In this document: positions 51,968-61,568 of the stretch, piece after piece | How positions within the stretch are numbered: the first letter of the stretch is position 1 | How the letters are laid out: every line of letters begins with the position of its first letter | Assembly: GCF_023243075.1 (NCBI RefSeq) | Contig: NZ_JALKFZ020000033.1 | Coordinates: 31,564 to 95,563 of the forward strand | From: Frankia sp. AiPa1 | Lineage (GTDB): Bacteria; Actinomycetota; Actinomycetes; Frankiales; Frankiaceae | Length of the DNA stretch: 64,000 nucleotides | Direction: 5' to 3' | Made by a program: the position numbers and the translations under genes | Notes under the pieces: generated by a model | The model's input: only the letters and a program-made list of their open reading frames with translations | What the model was told of the DNA's origin: nothing | Databases searched by the model: none

Positions 51968-52201
51968 ATGCCGAGTATGAGTGTGTCGGTGCGGGCCGAG
52001 ACACTGGAGGCCGCGCGGGCCGCGGCCGCGGCGGCCGGGCTCACCCTGTCGGCGTGGGTCGACCGCACCCTGTCCGAGGCGGTCTGGACGCGGCGGTTCG
52101 CGCGGCAACAAGAACGCAACGCCGCGCTGGGAGTCACGTCCGAATACCTGGCCGGCGAGTTCGCCCGGATCGAGGAACTGCGTCGCCGTGCGGCAGGGTG
52201 A
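51968..52201 (+). CDS. Antitoxin of a MazEF-type pair
   Basis: The 77-residue protein starts with MPSMSVSVRAETLEAARAAA, followed by AGLTLSAWVDRTLSEAVWTRRFARQQERNAALG, which reads like a ribbon-helix-helix antitoxin with a C-terminal arm for toxin binding (TSEYLAGEFARIEELRRR). The stop overlaps the toxin start by 14 bases, the usual antitoxin-first order. A TACGAT sequence 9-14 bases before the ATG could be a -10 element, implying a short or absent leader. Confidence 0.75.
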   Translation: MPSMSVSVRAETLEAARAAAAAAGLTLSAWVDRTLSEAVWTRRFARQQERNAALGVTSEYLAGEFARIEELRRRAAG

Positions 52202-52490
52202 GGTCTGGGCGCGGGCCGATGCTCCCTCGTACGCACTGATCGTCTCCGCCGATCTGTACAACGACGCCAACACCGGCAGGGTCGTGGTTTGCCCCGTCAT
52301 TCCGGGCGAGCCGCTGCCGTTTGACGACTATGCCGCCGATGTCGGTATCACCGATCCCGTCTCGGGCACCGTGCTGCCCGAGTTGGTGGCCTGGATGCCG
52401 GCGGCAGGCCTCTCACACCGGCTAGGGGCCCTCGGGGCTGACTCCTGGCAGCGCGCCGATCACATCCTGCGCCGCGTCCTCGGCCACTGA
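52188..52490 (+). CDS. MazF/PemK-type toxin
   Basis: The 100-residue protein starts VRQGEVWARADAPSYALIVSADLYNDAN, the typical MazF/PemK beta-barrel opening (RGEVWxxD...RPxLIVS), and continues GRVVVCPVIPGEPLPFDDYAADVGI. MazF proteins cut mRNA at short sequences. The end (WQRADHILRRVLGH) is a C-terminal helix as expected. GTG at 52188 overlaps the antitoxin gene. After the stop a 16-bp tandem repeat (ACGTGGCCGGGGTGTG-type) runs from 52490 to 52521. Confidence 0.8.
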   Translation: MRQGEVWARADAPSYALIVSADLYNDANTGRVVVCPVIPGEPLPFDDYAADVGITDPVSGTVLPELVAWMPAAGLSHRLGALGADSWQRADHILRRVLGH

Positions 52491-52625
52491 CGTGGCCGGG
52501 GTGTGACGTAGCCGGGGTGTGTGGCTGTCTCCGGTGCCAGACCCACGGCCGTCAACGCCACAGAGTTCGGCCCGACTTCCTCATCCCCAGGTCGAAGTGG
52601 GTCTCCGGCGCCGGTCCCAACGGCG

Positions 52626-52662
52626 TCAGCGGTGGGCGCCGCGGGCGGCGACCGGCCAGCGG
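52626..52662 (+). repeat. 37-bp direct repeat, right copy
   Basis: Exact copy of 51888-51924. It spans the stop codon and last 11 codons (RWPVAARGAHR) of the aldolase-like gene. Confidence 0.92.
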
Positions 52663-53807
52663 TCGATCACCGCTCCCCCACGGGTGACCACGAGTTCGTC
52701 CGCGAGGTTCACGGCGGAGCACACGTGGTTGGGCACGACGAGCGTGGTGCTGCCGATCCGCGGGAGCTCGGTGCCCGGTGGCACGGTCACCACGGCGTGA
52801 TGCTCCGACAGGGACGACACGAGCGCCCCCGGCCAGTGCGGCAGATGGCCGAACCCGGGCGTCCAGGCGGGTCGGTCCGCGCCCAGCGCCTTGCTGCCGG
52901 CATCCAGCACGAACCGGTCGGACGCGGGGGCACTCACCACGGTCGTCGCGGCGGCGAGCGCGATCTGCGCCTCGGTGCACGAGCCGAGCGCGAGCTGCTG
53001 GGCGTCGTTGAACACGTACACACCGGGACGCAGCTCGCCGACCGGTCCGCCGGAGCGGACATGGGCCGCCGACGGAGTCGACCCGCCGCTGAGCACCGTG
53101 ACCGGCACACCGGCCGCCCGGACCGCCGCAGCCGCGCGGGCCAGCGCGTCCTCCTCCTCCCGCGCCGCCCGATCGGCGGCGCCGGGATCGTACGAGTGCC
53201 CGGGAAAGGTGAACAGGCCGCGCACCCGCAGTCCCAGGCCGGCAAGGGCGACGGCCAGCCCGGGGGCATCAGCCGGCGACACGCCGCTGCGGCGGTGCCC
53301 ACTGTCCACCTCGATCATCACTTCGATGATTGTCGCCTCGACGGGCCTCACCGCTGATCTGTCACGTCCAGCAGCTGGCGCGCGTCCGATGGCCCCCGTC
53401 GCCCCGGCAAGCAGGGCCAGATCCACGGGCGCCATCACCTCGGCGAGTCGTTGGCCCGCCGCGACCGAATCGACCCCGACCGCGACGCGGGCCCGCTCGG
53501 CCAGGCGACGCAGTCGGCCGACCCGGTCGCCGTCGAGCCATAGCGGGTAGGCGATGAACAGATCGTCGAAGCCCGCGTCGGCGAACACCTCGGCCTCGCC
53601 GATCGTGGCCACGGTCAGGCCCACCGCCCCGGCTCGCAGCTGCAGGGCGGCGAGCTGCGGACACTTGTGCGTCTTCGCATGGGGCCGCAGCGTGAAGCCG
53701 CCGGCCGCCGCGGCCTGGGCCATCCGGTCGATGTTGCGTTCCACCACATCAAGATCGAGGACAAGCGAGGGAGTTGCCACGCCCACCGGCACCGCCACCA
53801 CCATCAA
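52626..53807 (-). CDS. D-threonine aldolase / D-serine dehydratase-like PLP enzyme
   Basis: The 393-residue enzyme belongs to the fold type III PLP family: TPSLVLDLDVVERNIDRM, RPHAKTHKCPQLA (the PLP Lys in AKTHK near residue 46), FTFPGHSYDP and VLSGGSTPSAA for phosphate binding. VPNHVCSAVNLAD near the end supplies the His and Cys that bind the divalent metal. It should act on D-amino acids (aldol cleavage or dehydration). The first two codons are both ATG (53807, 53804). The last 37 bases of the gene are repeated at 51888-51924. Confidence 0.85.
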   Translation of the reverse strand: MMVVAVPVGVATPSLVLDLDVVERNIDRMAQAAAAGGFTLRPHAKTHKCPQLAALQLRAGAVGLTVATIGEAEVFADAGFDDLFIAYPLWLDGDRVGRLRRLAERARVAVGVDSVAAGQRLAEVMAPVDLALLAGATGAIGRAPAAGRDRSAVRPVEATIIEVMIEVDSGHRRSGVSPADAPGLAVALAGLGLRVRGLFTFPGHSYDPGAADRAAREEEDALARAAAAVRAAGVPVTVLSGGSTPSAAHVRSGGPVGELRPGVYVFNDAQQLALGSCTEAQIALAAATTVVSAPASDRFVLDAGSKALGADRPAWTPGFGHLPHWPGALVSSLSEHHAVVTVPPGTELPRIGSTTLVVPNHVCSAVNLADELVVTRGGAVIDRWPVAARGAHR

Positions 53808-53968
53808 CGACCACCCGTCCCCCGGCAGTCCTCACCGGCCTTCGTCGACACCCGCAGACCATCTCACGGCGCGATCGCCGCCGATCCACCCGAGCGAGCC
53901 ATGCCTCCTCGTCCACGCTTTCGATCCGCGCATCCAGGTCGTGGTTGACTGGGCCGCATATTCGCCCT

Positions 53969-54952
53969 TCAGGACGTGAACCGCTCCTGGTGGCGGCCGG
54001 AGGCGTACATCCAGGCCAGGTGGGCGCCCGGTATGTCGCGGATGGCGCGGACGACGAGGCGTAGCCGGTCCGGGTCCTTCGACGGCGCCAGGTGCCGCGC
54101 GGCGATGAGGACATCACGTTCGGCCTCGTCAAGGTCGTGCATCCGTCGGGCGATGTGCGCGTGTACCTGTTCGAGTGCGGTGCGCTCGTCGCAGCCCGTG
54201 GCTCGGCGCAGAACGATGACGTAGTTCGTGATCTCACCCTGCGCGGATTCGCGAGGCAGGGACACCACGTCGTTGCACCAGGCGACGAGGTCGCTGGACG
54301 CCGCGCACAGTTCGGCCCAGCCCGGGGTGGCGACGAGATCCGGGGAGATTTCGGTCTGGTAGACGACTTCCAGCAGGTCGTACATGAACATGGCGTTGTC
54401 GTCCCGACGCAGGGACGGGTATTCCTCGGGGCTGGCCAGCGTGCCGTTCTGACGGTGGGCGACCTGGGTGAGAAACGCGTCGCGATGGTGATGGATGTGC
54501 TCGAGAATACGGCGGCGCCACTGGACGGACATTCCCCGGGCGGTACGGACCCAGAGGTCCGCCAGGGCAGTGACCGAGGCAGGAGCTCCGGCGGGCGCGG
54601 GTTTTCCCTCGACGATCGAGGTGATCGCGGCATAGGTGGCGTGCACGAGCTCGGCGCTGCGGCCCATCGCCCCCTCGTCCTGCTCGTCATCGAGGTGGAA
54701 CAGCCACAGCACCCACTGGGCGAAAATCTCGACGCCGCCCTCAGGTGCATCGGGCAGGATGCGGGCGGCCAGCAGATGGAATCTGGCGGCGTCGAGCCGA
54801 GCCCGCTCGCGGTCGTCGGCGACCAGGCCGACCCGGGAGGCCCAGCCCAGGAGGTTGTGGCCGATCTGTTCGGCCGCGGGGTGAATCTTCTCGGGGACAC
54901 GGATACCGAAGTCGCGTCCGGGCACGCCGGCGGCGCGGGCAAGCTGGGTCAT
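53969..54952 (-). CDS. Class I terpene cyclase
   Basis: The 327-residue cyclase has the two metal-binding motifs of bacterial sesqui- or diterpene synthases: DDEQDE near residue 89 in WLFHLDDEQDEGAMG, and NDVVSLPRE near residue 225 in WCNDVVSLPRESAQGEITN (NSE type, NDxxSxxxE). A trailing RY-type pair is not evident; it ends QERFTS. It would cyclise farnesyl or geranylgeranyl diphosphate to a volatile or hydrocarbon. GAGG precedes the ATG at 54952. No P450 directly adjoins it, so the product may be released unmodified. Confidence 0.88.
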   Translation of the reverse strand: MTQLARAAGVPGRDFGIRVPEKIHPAAEQIGHNLLGWASRVGLVADDRERARLDAARFHLLAARILPDAPEGGVEIFAQWVLWLFHLDDEQDEGAMGRSAELVHATYAAITSIVEGKPAPAGAPASVTALADLWVRTARGMSVQWRRRILEHIHHHRDAFLTQVAHRQNGTLASPEEYPSLRRDDNAMFMYDLLEVVYQTEISPDLVATPGWAELCAASSDLVAWCNDVVSLPRESAQGEITNYVIVLRRATGCDERTALEQVHAHIARRMHDLDEAERDVLIAARHLAPSKDPDRLRLVVRAIRDIPGAHLAWMYASGRHQERFTS

Positions 54953-55077
54953 GGGCTGGCCTCGGTGGCAGAAAGGGAATGCGGTCGGTCACGACCGACC
55001 GGGGTGTCTCCATGGCGGTGACACCACACCCGTCATTCTTCCGTGGACTCGTTGTCCCTGGGTCTGGGCCGGGCGCT

Positions 55078-55139
55078 GTGTTCCTACTACAGGGTTACGA
55101 AGGTTCTTTTGCCCCGTTTTATCACTGTAGAAGCGACAT
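55078..55139. repeat. 62-bp palindromic element, copy B (inverted relative to A)
   Basis: The right arm GTAGAAGCGACAT (55127-55139) and interior CTACAGGGTTACGAAGG (55087-55103) match copy A in the opposite orientation with the same overall spacing (35 versus 36 bp between arms). The left arm is partly changed (GTGTTCCTACTAC). The element supplies the last codons and stop of the biotin carboxylase gene. Confidence 0.8.
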
Positions 55140-56576
55140 CGAATCCTTCCGGCCGCCCTGCGGCGGCGCGGAGGACGCGGGCGGCACGGAGGACGCGGGC
55201 GGCGCGGGCGGCACGGGCGGCGCGGCGTCGGCGAGCAGGGTGCCGAGCAGGGACGTGTCGTGGACGGCGGCGCGAAAGTGCGGGTGGTCGATGGCGTCGG
55301 CGAGGAAGCCGGCGGTGGTCGCAAGGCCGGGGCCCTCGACGACCATCTCGCCGAGGGCACGGCGCATCCGGGCGATGGCGCCGGCCCGATCGGGGGCCCA
55401 GACGACGACCTTGGCGAGCAGCGAGTCGTACAGCGGGGGGATGCGGTAGCCGGCGTCCAGGTGGGTGTCGACCCGGACGAACGGGCCTCCGGGCAGGCCG
55501 AGGCGGGTGACGAGGCCCGGGGTGGGGCGGAAGTCACGGGACGGGTCCTCGGCGTTGACGCGGCATTCGAGGGCGACGCCGCGCCAGGCGATGTCCCCCT
55601 GGCCGTACCCGAGCGGTTCGCCAGCGGCGACGCGCAGTTGTTCGGCGACGAGGTCGAAGCCGGTGACCATCTCGGTGACGGGGTGCTCGACCTGCAGGCG
55701 GCAGTTCACCTCCATGAAGTAGTAGCCGCGCCGCCGCGGGTCGTAGAGGAACTCGACGGTGCCGGCGCCGACGTACCCGGCGGCGAGCACGGCGCGTACC
55801 GCGGACCGCCCGAGCTCCTCGACCCCGGCCGGGTCGACGTTCGGCGCCGGGGACTCCTCGACGAGCTTCTGATGGCGGCGTTGCAGCGAACAGTCGCGGG
55901 CGCCGAGGTGCACGCCGTTGCCGTGCGCGTCGCAGAGCACCTGGATCTCGACGTGCCGGGCGGAGGCGAGATATCGCTCGAGGTAGAGCCGGCCGTCGCC
56001 GAACACGGCCAGCGCCGCGGCGCGCGTCTCGGCGTAGGCGGTGGCGACGTCGGCGCTGTCGTGCACGACCCGCATGCCGCGCCCGCCGCCGCCCGCCACG
56101 GCTTTGAGGATGACGGGATAGCCAATCTCGTCGGCCAGCGTCCGCGCCGCCTCCGGACCGTCGAGGGCATCCCTGCTGCCAGGCAGCAGGGGCAGTCCGG
56201 CCTCGCGCATGATGCCGCGGGCGATCGCCTTGTCGCCAAGGTCGGCCATCACCGACGCCGGCGGCCCGATGAAGACGATGCCCTCGTCCTCGCAGACCTC
56301 GGCAAACTCGGCGTTCTCGGACAGGAACCCATACCCGGGGTGGATGGCCTGCGCGCCGCGGGTACGCGCCGCCTCGACGATGTTCGGGATGTGGAGGTAG
56401 CTCGCCTTGGACGGCCCCGGCCCGACCTGCACCGACTCGTCGGCGGCGCGGACGGCGGCCGAATCCCGGTCAGCGGCCGAATGCGCGACGACCGTACGGA
56501 TGCCCAGCTCACGGCAGGTGCGTACGACCCGCAGCGCGATCTCGCCGCGGTTGGCCACGAGCACACTGTCGAACAT
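55122..56576 (-). CDS. accC: Biotin carboxylase subunit of acetyl-CoA carboxylase
   Basis: The 484-residue enzyme carboxylates biotin with ATP and bicarbonate. It starts [26 protein letters not shown], the standard AccC N-terminus, and has the ATP-grasp loop KAVAGGGGRGMRVV near residue 160, ARHVEIQVLCD, GARDCSLQRRHQKLVEESPAP, and MEVNCRLQVEHPVTEMVTG. The C-terminal 35 residues are a Pro/Ala/Ser repeat (PPAPPASSVPPASSAPPQ) ending in codons from the palindromic element. The start overlaps the carrier-protein stop (ATGA). It is the third gene of the three-gene carboxylase operon. Confidence 0.93.
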   Translation of the reverse strand: MFDSVLVANRGEIALRVVRTCRELGIRTVVAHSAADRDSAAVRAADESVQVGPGPSKASYLHIPNIVEAARTRGAQAIHPGYGFLSENAEFAEVCEDEGIVFIGPPASVMADLGDKAIARGIMREAGLPLLPGSRDALDGPEAARTLADEIGYPVILKAVAGGGGRGMRVVHDSADVATAYAETRAAALAVFGDGRLYLERYLASARHVEIQVLCDAHGNGVHLGARDCSLQRRHQKLVEESPAPNVDPAGVEELGRSAVRAVLAAGYVGAGTVEFLYDPRRRGYYFMEVNCRLQVEHPVTEMVTGFDLVAEQLRVAAGEPLGYGQGDIAWRGVALECRVNAEDPSRDFRPTPGLVTRLGLPGGPFVRVDTHLDAGYRIPPLYDSLLAKVVVWAPDRAGAIARMRRALGEMVVEGPGLATTAGFLADAIDHPHFRAAVHDTSLLGTLLADAAPPVPPAPPASSVPPASSAPPQGGRKDSMSLLQ

Positions 56577-57442
56577 CAGCCGTTCCCACCCGACGCACCG
56601 GCGGGCGCGAGAAGGAACAGCGGCTGGTCGTGCTCGATCGCGCTGGCATCCTCGACGAGGACACGCACGACCCGTCCCGGCCGCTCGGCCTCGATCGGGA
56701 TCATCAGCTTCATCGCCTCGACGATCCCGACCTGCTGCCCGGCCCGCACCAGGTCACCCTCGGTGACGAACGGCGGCTTGCCGGGCTCGGGCGCCCGGTA
56801 GAACATCCCGACCGACGGTGACCCGACGGTGAACGTCCCCGGCTCGTCCACGGTGCTCGCCGGCCCGGTCCCGCCGGCCTCTTCCACGCCAGCACCGCTC
56901 ACCACGCCAGCACCGCTGCCGAGACCAGCACCGTTGGCGAGACCAGCACCGTTGGCGAGGCCCACGCCATCCGGACCGCCGGCAGAGGGATGGCCGGAGG
57001 TCAGAGCGGGGGTGCCGTTGACGGGATAGGCGGGCGAAGGGCCCTCGAACGCGACGGGAGCGGCGGACCAGCGATTGCGGACCGGGCGAGAGTCACCGCG
57101 ACCGGACGTGACGGCGGCGGCGTCGGCCGACCAGCCCATCTCGACGGTCACATCCCCGGCGCAGACCCGCACCACGCTCGGCGCCACGGGTGCACGCACC
57201 GCGAGGTCCAGCAGATGGGCGCCGAGGACACCGACGACCGCGTCCACCGCTGCCAGCGCGCCGCCCCCGCCGGAGGCCTCGCTGCCGTGAGGCGAGACGG
57301 CGCCGTCGGGCGAGACGGCGCGGTCGGGCGAGACGGCGCGGTCGGGCGAGACGGCGCGGTCGGGCGAGACGGCGCCGGGGTTCGGCAGGCCGCCGTCGTC
57401 GGTCCCGCCGCCCGTGGGCCGGGTCGCCTCGTCGATGCTCAT
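56576..57442 (-). CDS. accB: Biotin carboxyl carrier protein with long repeat linker
   Basis: The 288-residue protein ends in a biotinyl domain: [48 protein letters not shown], with the biotinylated Lys in EAMKLM near residue 243. It is longer than typical carriers (about 150) because of two repeat regions: [18 protein letters not shown] near the start (18-bp units) and [19 protein letters not shown] in the linker (18-bp units). ATG at 57442 overlaps the stop of the carboxyltransferase gene. Confidence 0.9.
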   Translation of the reverse strand: MSIDEATRPTGGGTDDGGLPNPGAVSPDRAVSPDRAVSPDRAVSPDGAVSPHGSEASGGGGALAAVDAVVGVLGAHLLDLAVRAPVAPSVVRVCAGDVTVEMGWSADAAAVTSGRGDSRPVRNRWSAAPVAFEGPSPAYPVNGTPALTSGHPSAGGPDGVGLANGAGLANGAGLGSGAGVVSGAGVEEAGGTGPASTVDEPGTFTVGSPSVGMFYRAPEPGKPPFVTEGDLVRAGQQVGIVEAMKLMIPIEAERPGRVVRVLVEDASAIEHDQPLFLLAPAGASGGNG

Positions 57443-59412
57443 CGGTGGGCCTCCACGGTCTGCTCGGACGAGTGCTGCTCGGCGGTGGGCGTGACGCCGT
57501 GGTCCGGCCCCACGCCAAGCTCGGGGGTGACGATCGCGGGGGCGGACGGGACGCCGAACTGGCGGAAGCGGGTGCGGCGGCGGGTCACCAGGGTCATCGG
57601 GTCGAGCGGGGTGAGCTCGGCGAGCGCGGTGCGCAGGGCGTCGCGCAGGGCGGCGGCGGCGCGCGGCGGGTCCGCGTCGGCACCGTCGTCGGGTTCGGGG
57701 ACGACACCGTCGACGATGCCGAGCCGCAGCAGTTCCCGTGCGTCCACCCGCAGGGCCGCGGCGGCACGGGGGGCGGCGGACGGGTCCTTCCACAGGATGG
57801 ACGCGCATCCCTCGGCGCTGATCACCGAGTAGACGGCGTTCGCGCACATGAGCACCCGGTCGGCGAAGGCGAGCGCGAGGGCACCGCCGCTGCCGCCCTC
57901 CCCCGTCACGACGGCGACGACCGGGACGGCGAGCGAGGCCATGAGCCGCAGGTTCTCCGCGATCGCCACCGCCTGCGCCTGCTCCTCGGCCTCGCGTCCG
58001 GGGTAGGCGCCGGCCGTGTCGATCAGGGTGAGGACCGGAAGTCCGAGCTTGGCGGCCAGCCGCATCACCCGCGCGGACTTGCGGTAGCCCGACGGGGTGG
58101 GCATCCCGAAGTTGCGGTAGCGCAACTCGTCCGCGGTGTGGCCCTTCTGCGTGCCGATGACGGCGACCGGAACACCGTCGAGACGGCCAAGGCCGGCTAC
58201 CAGCGCCGGGCAGTCGGCGGACATCCGGTCGCCGCGCAGCTCGGTGAAGTCCTCGAGGATCATGCCGATGTAGTCGAGCGTGGTCGGCCGGCCGAGGCGG
58301 CGGGCCGCCCGCACCGACTCCCACGCGTCCCGCTCGGGCAGGTCGGCCGGGTCGGTGAGAATCGACCCGCCGGCGCGGAACTGCTGGCGGGGAATGCCGC
58401 CCTCGTGTCGGCCCGACACCGACAGCAGCCCGCCCAGGGTGGCGCGCAGCTCGGCGCGCGGGCTGATGATGTCGATGACCCCGTGGTCGCGCAGGAACTC
58501 GGCGGTCTGGAAGTCGTCCGGCAGGGTCTGGCGGATCGTCTGCTCGATGACGCGGCGGCCGGCGAACCCGAGGCGGGCACCGGGCTCGGCGATGATGACG
58601 TCCGCGAGCGTCGCGAACGACGCGGCCACCCCGCCGAACGTCGGGTCGGTGATGAGGGAGACGGTGAGGATGCCGGCCTCGTCAAGCTGGCCGAGCGCCT
58701 GGCTGGTCTTGGCCATCTGCATGAGCGCGACGGCGCCCTCCTGCATCCGCGCGCCACCCGAAGCGGTGACGGTGATCAGTGGGGTGCGCTCCCGCAGCGC
58801 CACCTCGGCACCGCAGGTGAACACCTCGCCGACCGCGGCCCCGAGGCTGCCGCCCAGGAACCGGAAGTCCATCACCACGACGACGACCGCGTTGCCCTCG
58901 ATCGTGCCGCGCACCGCGACGGCCGCGTCGTGCAGTCCGGTGGCCGCGCGGGCGGCGCGCAGTCGGTCGGGGTACGGGCGGGAGTCGACGAATCCCAGCG
59001 GGTCGGCGTCGATCGCCCGGACCTCCACGTCGCGCCGCGAACCCGGGTCGAGCAGCAGGTCAAGACGTCCATCGACGGTCAACGGCCCGTGCCAGCCACA
59101 GTCGGCGCAGACCCGCCCGGCCCGGTCGAACCGCCGACCGTAGATCATCGCCTGGCAACCGCCGCACAGCAGCCAGGACGACCCACCGCCGGCCGGCGTC
59201 CCGCCGGCGACGCCGATCCGGCCCTGGCCGGACGACCGCCGCTCGGACAATCGCACGTCAGACGGTGGCAGGTCGGACGACCGCCGGTCAGACGATGGCA
59301 GGTCAGACGATGGCAGGTCAGACGGTGGCAGGTCAGACGGTGGCAGGTCGGACGCTCGACCGCCGCCAGGATCGCGCACGGTACTCGCGCCGGGTGGGGT
59401 GTCGATCGTCAT
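57439..59412 (-). CDS. Fused acetyl-CoA carboxyltransferase (AccD-AccA type)
   Basis: The 657-residue protein joins both carboxyltransferase halves. A repeat-rich N-terminus ([20 protein letters not shown] from 15-bp units, about residues 20-55) precedes a zinc ribbon with Cys83, Cys86, Cys102 and Cys105. The beta half has [18 protein letters not shown], and the alpha half starts near residue 375 with [34 protein letters not shown] and continues [26 protein letters not shown] ten bases upstream supports the ATG. With AccB and AccC it forms a plant-plastid-like heteromeric ACC, unusual beside the fused AccA/AccD systems of most actinobacteria. Confidence 0.9.
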   Translation of the reverse strand: MTIDTPPGASTVRDPGGGRASDLPPSDLPPSDLPSSDLPSSDRRSSDLPPSDVRLSERRSSGQGRIGVAGGTPAGGGSSWLLCGGCQAMIYGRRFDRAGRVCADCGWHGPLTVDGRLDLLLDPGSRRDVEVRAIDADPLGFVDSRPYPDRLRAARAATGLHDAAVAVRGTIEGNAVVVVVMDFRFLGGSLGAAVGEVFTCGAEVALRERTPLITVTASGGARMQEGAVALMQMAKTSQALGQLDEAGILTVSLITDPTFGGVAASFATLADVIIAEPGARLGFAGRRVIEQTIRQTLPDDFQTAEFLRDHGVIDIISPRAELRATLGGLLSVSGRHEGGIPRQQFRAGGSILTDPADLPERDAWESVRAARRLGRPTTLDYIGMILEDFTELRGDRMSADCPALVAGLGRLDGVPVAVIGTQKGHTADELRYRNFGMPTPSGYRKSARVMRLAAKLGLPVLTLIDTAGAYPGREAEEQAQAVAIAENLRLMASLAVPVVAVVTGEGGSGGALALAFADRVLMCANAVYSVISAEGCASILWKDPSAAPRAAAALRVDARELLRLGIVDGVVPEPDDGADADPPRAAAALRDALRTALAELTPLDPMTLVTRRRTRFRQFGVPSAPAIVTPELGVGPDHGVTPTAEQHSSEQTVEAHR

Positions 59413-59918
59413 GACGGACTGCCTTTCCTGTCGGGCCGGCTTGGCCGGCCATCTCCGGGGGCCGACCGGCGCGGCCAGTCCCGTGTGGTGCTGTAATCAG
59501 GCGATCAAGAGGCGGCGCGCGCCCAGGGCGCACCCGGAGCCGTCCGGAGGAAATCTCACGGAATGTGATCGAAGATTGGCACCTTTTGCACCTTTTGTCC
59601 CGAATAAGACGGGGGCACACCGGCAGATGGGTCGCTCTGTACGGTTTCGCGTCCGTTTTGTCACCCCAGAAGGACCACCGATCGCTCCGTCCACGCAGAA
59701 GCCCTCACCTTCCCCTCACTTTAGGTAGCGGAGAGTCGTCAACTTAACGGACTGCCATCGAATAGCGCCGCTACGTGATGCGGGTGGCGGGTGGCGGGGA
59801 TCGGGGATCGGGGAACCGAGGGATCGACGGAGGGATCAACGGCCCGGATCAGGTGCCGTGCGCGTCCTTGGCTCGGGGATGGCGGGAATCGGGGATGGCG
59901 GGAATCGACGGCGGGCCG
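59413..59918. promoter_or_regulatory. Gap between carboxylase operon and pfaD
   Basis: No gene is supported. The region carries the carboxylase promoter (leftward), a tandem CACCTTTTG pair at 59580-59597, and GGGATGGCGGGAATC-type short repeats near 59875-59910 just after the pfaD stop. Confidence 0.5.
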
Positions 59919-61561
59919 TCAGGTGATCGGGAGGTGCGGGGTCGGGAGGTAGGTGGTGGCGGCGGCGGGTAGGCGGGTGCCGGCGGCGCGCAGGGCCGCG
60001 GCGCGCTCGTGGAACGCGGCGCCGGTCATCAGATGGGTGGCGACGTCGACGACGCGCCGATTCCCAGGCTCGGCGAGGTAGGTGTCGGCGACCCAGCTGT
60101 TGAACGCGCCCATCGCCGGGCCGCACCACACCTGGTAGTCGGCCGCCCGGCCGGGGTCGCCGGCGATGCTCCAGCCGGACGAGCGGCCCAGGTACCAGCG
60201 GAAGATCAGCGCCATCCGCCGCCGTGGGTCACCCTCGGCCCTGGTGATCTGATCGGGGTCACGGCGGGTGAAGAAATCGACGCAGTCGGCCCAGACGTCG
60301 TCGAGGGAGCGCCGGAACACCTTGCTCTCCAGATTCGCCCGGATGTCGGCGGGCAGCGCATCCACCCCGTCGTAGGCGCGGTAGAGCTCGTGGAGCTGGC
60401 GGGCACGGCCGGGGAACAGCGTGCCGCGGCGCAGCACCTGTACCTCGACGCCGAGCTCGAACATGTCCGCCGACGGCGCCATGGTCGTGTCCGCGACGCC
60501 GGTGGCCGCGAGCAGCCGCTTGGTGGCCGGCGACTGGTCGGCCTCCACTGTGGCCTGGTTGATCGAGCCGGTGACGACGTAGGCGGCGCCAAGCGCGAAC
60601 GCGGCGGCCACCGCGACCGGGGTACCGAGGCCGCCGGCCGCGCCGATCCGCACCGCGGCCCGCCGGCCCTGCTCACGGCGGAGGCGTTCGGCGAGCGCGA
60701 GCAGTTCGGGCAGCAGGACGACGAGGGGCCGGCGGTCGGTGTGTCCACCGGAGTCGGCCTCGGCGGTGAGGTCGTCGGCGAGCGGGATCGCGCGTCCCAG
60801 CTCCGCCTGTTCGGCGGTGATCGCGCCGGCGGCGACGAGCTCGCGTACCAGGGCCTCGGGCGCCGGGCGCAGAAACCGTTCGGCGACCTCGGACCGTGAC
60901 ACCTTGCCGATCACCCGGTGGGCGGCCAGGATCTGACCGTCCTGGCCCCGGCGCAGGCCGGCAAGCCGGTAGCGGACGAGCTGCGCGGTCGGCTCGACGA
61001 AGGCGGACGCTTCCAGCGTGGTGACCCGGTGGCGCAGGCAGGCGTCGACGGTGGCCGCCTCCAGCGCCGCCTCGCTCGGGCTGTGGATGAGGTTGCAGGC
61101 GAACGGCGCGCCGGCCGTGTCGCGGACGATGGCGCCCAGCGCCTCGTCGACCTTCGCCGGCAGGACGCCGGCAGCACCGAACGAGGCGAGGAACCCGGCG
61201 CGGGCGAGTGCCGCGACCATCGGCGCCGACGCGATCCCGTTGGCCATGGCCCCGGCCATGTACGCGTACCGGACGCCATGCGCGGCGCGGAACGCCGCAT
61301 CGCCGAGCGCGGTCGCCGGCCGCGGGCCGACGGCGGCCAGCACCTGCCCGCCAGCCGCGACCACCCGAGCGACGTCCTGTGGATCGCCGCTGGTCCGCAC
61401 CCGCCCAGCGCCGTCACGCAGCACGTAGCAGGGCGCCTCGAGCGCGGCCAGGTCCCGGTACGCCCGCCCCGCCGCGCCACCACCCGCCGCGCCGGACCCG
61501 CCACCGCGGACGGCGCCAGCCTGGGCGGCGGCACCGTGATCGGTCCGCGCGGACACCACGG

Positions 61562-61568
<7 letters not shown>
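59919..61568 (-). CDS. pfaD: PfaD-type enoyl reductase of polyketide/PUFA synthase
   Basis: The 549-residue protein matches the PfaD family, a flavin-dependent 2-nitropropane dioxygenase-like enoyl reductase that acts in trans on PUFA and polyketide synthases. Visible parts are VRYAYMAGAMANGIASAPMVAALARAGFLASFGAAG, NLIHSPSEAALEAATVDACL, GAAGGLGTPVAVAAAFALGAAYVVTGSINQATVEA, and a C-terminal SGWSIAGDPGRAADYQVWCGPAMGAFNSW. Length is normal. ATG at 61568 overlaps the upstream stop by seven bases, so it is coupled to the PfaC-like gene. Confidence 0.9.

Noticed and set aside
53749..54942. Alternative minus-strand frame over the terpene cyclase
   Set aside because: Pro/Ser/Arg-rich shadow in another frame without the cyclase metal motifs.
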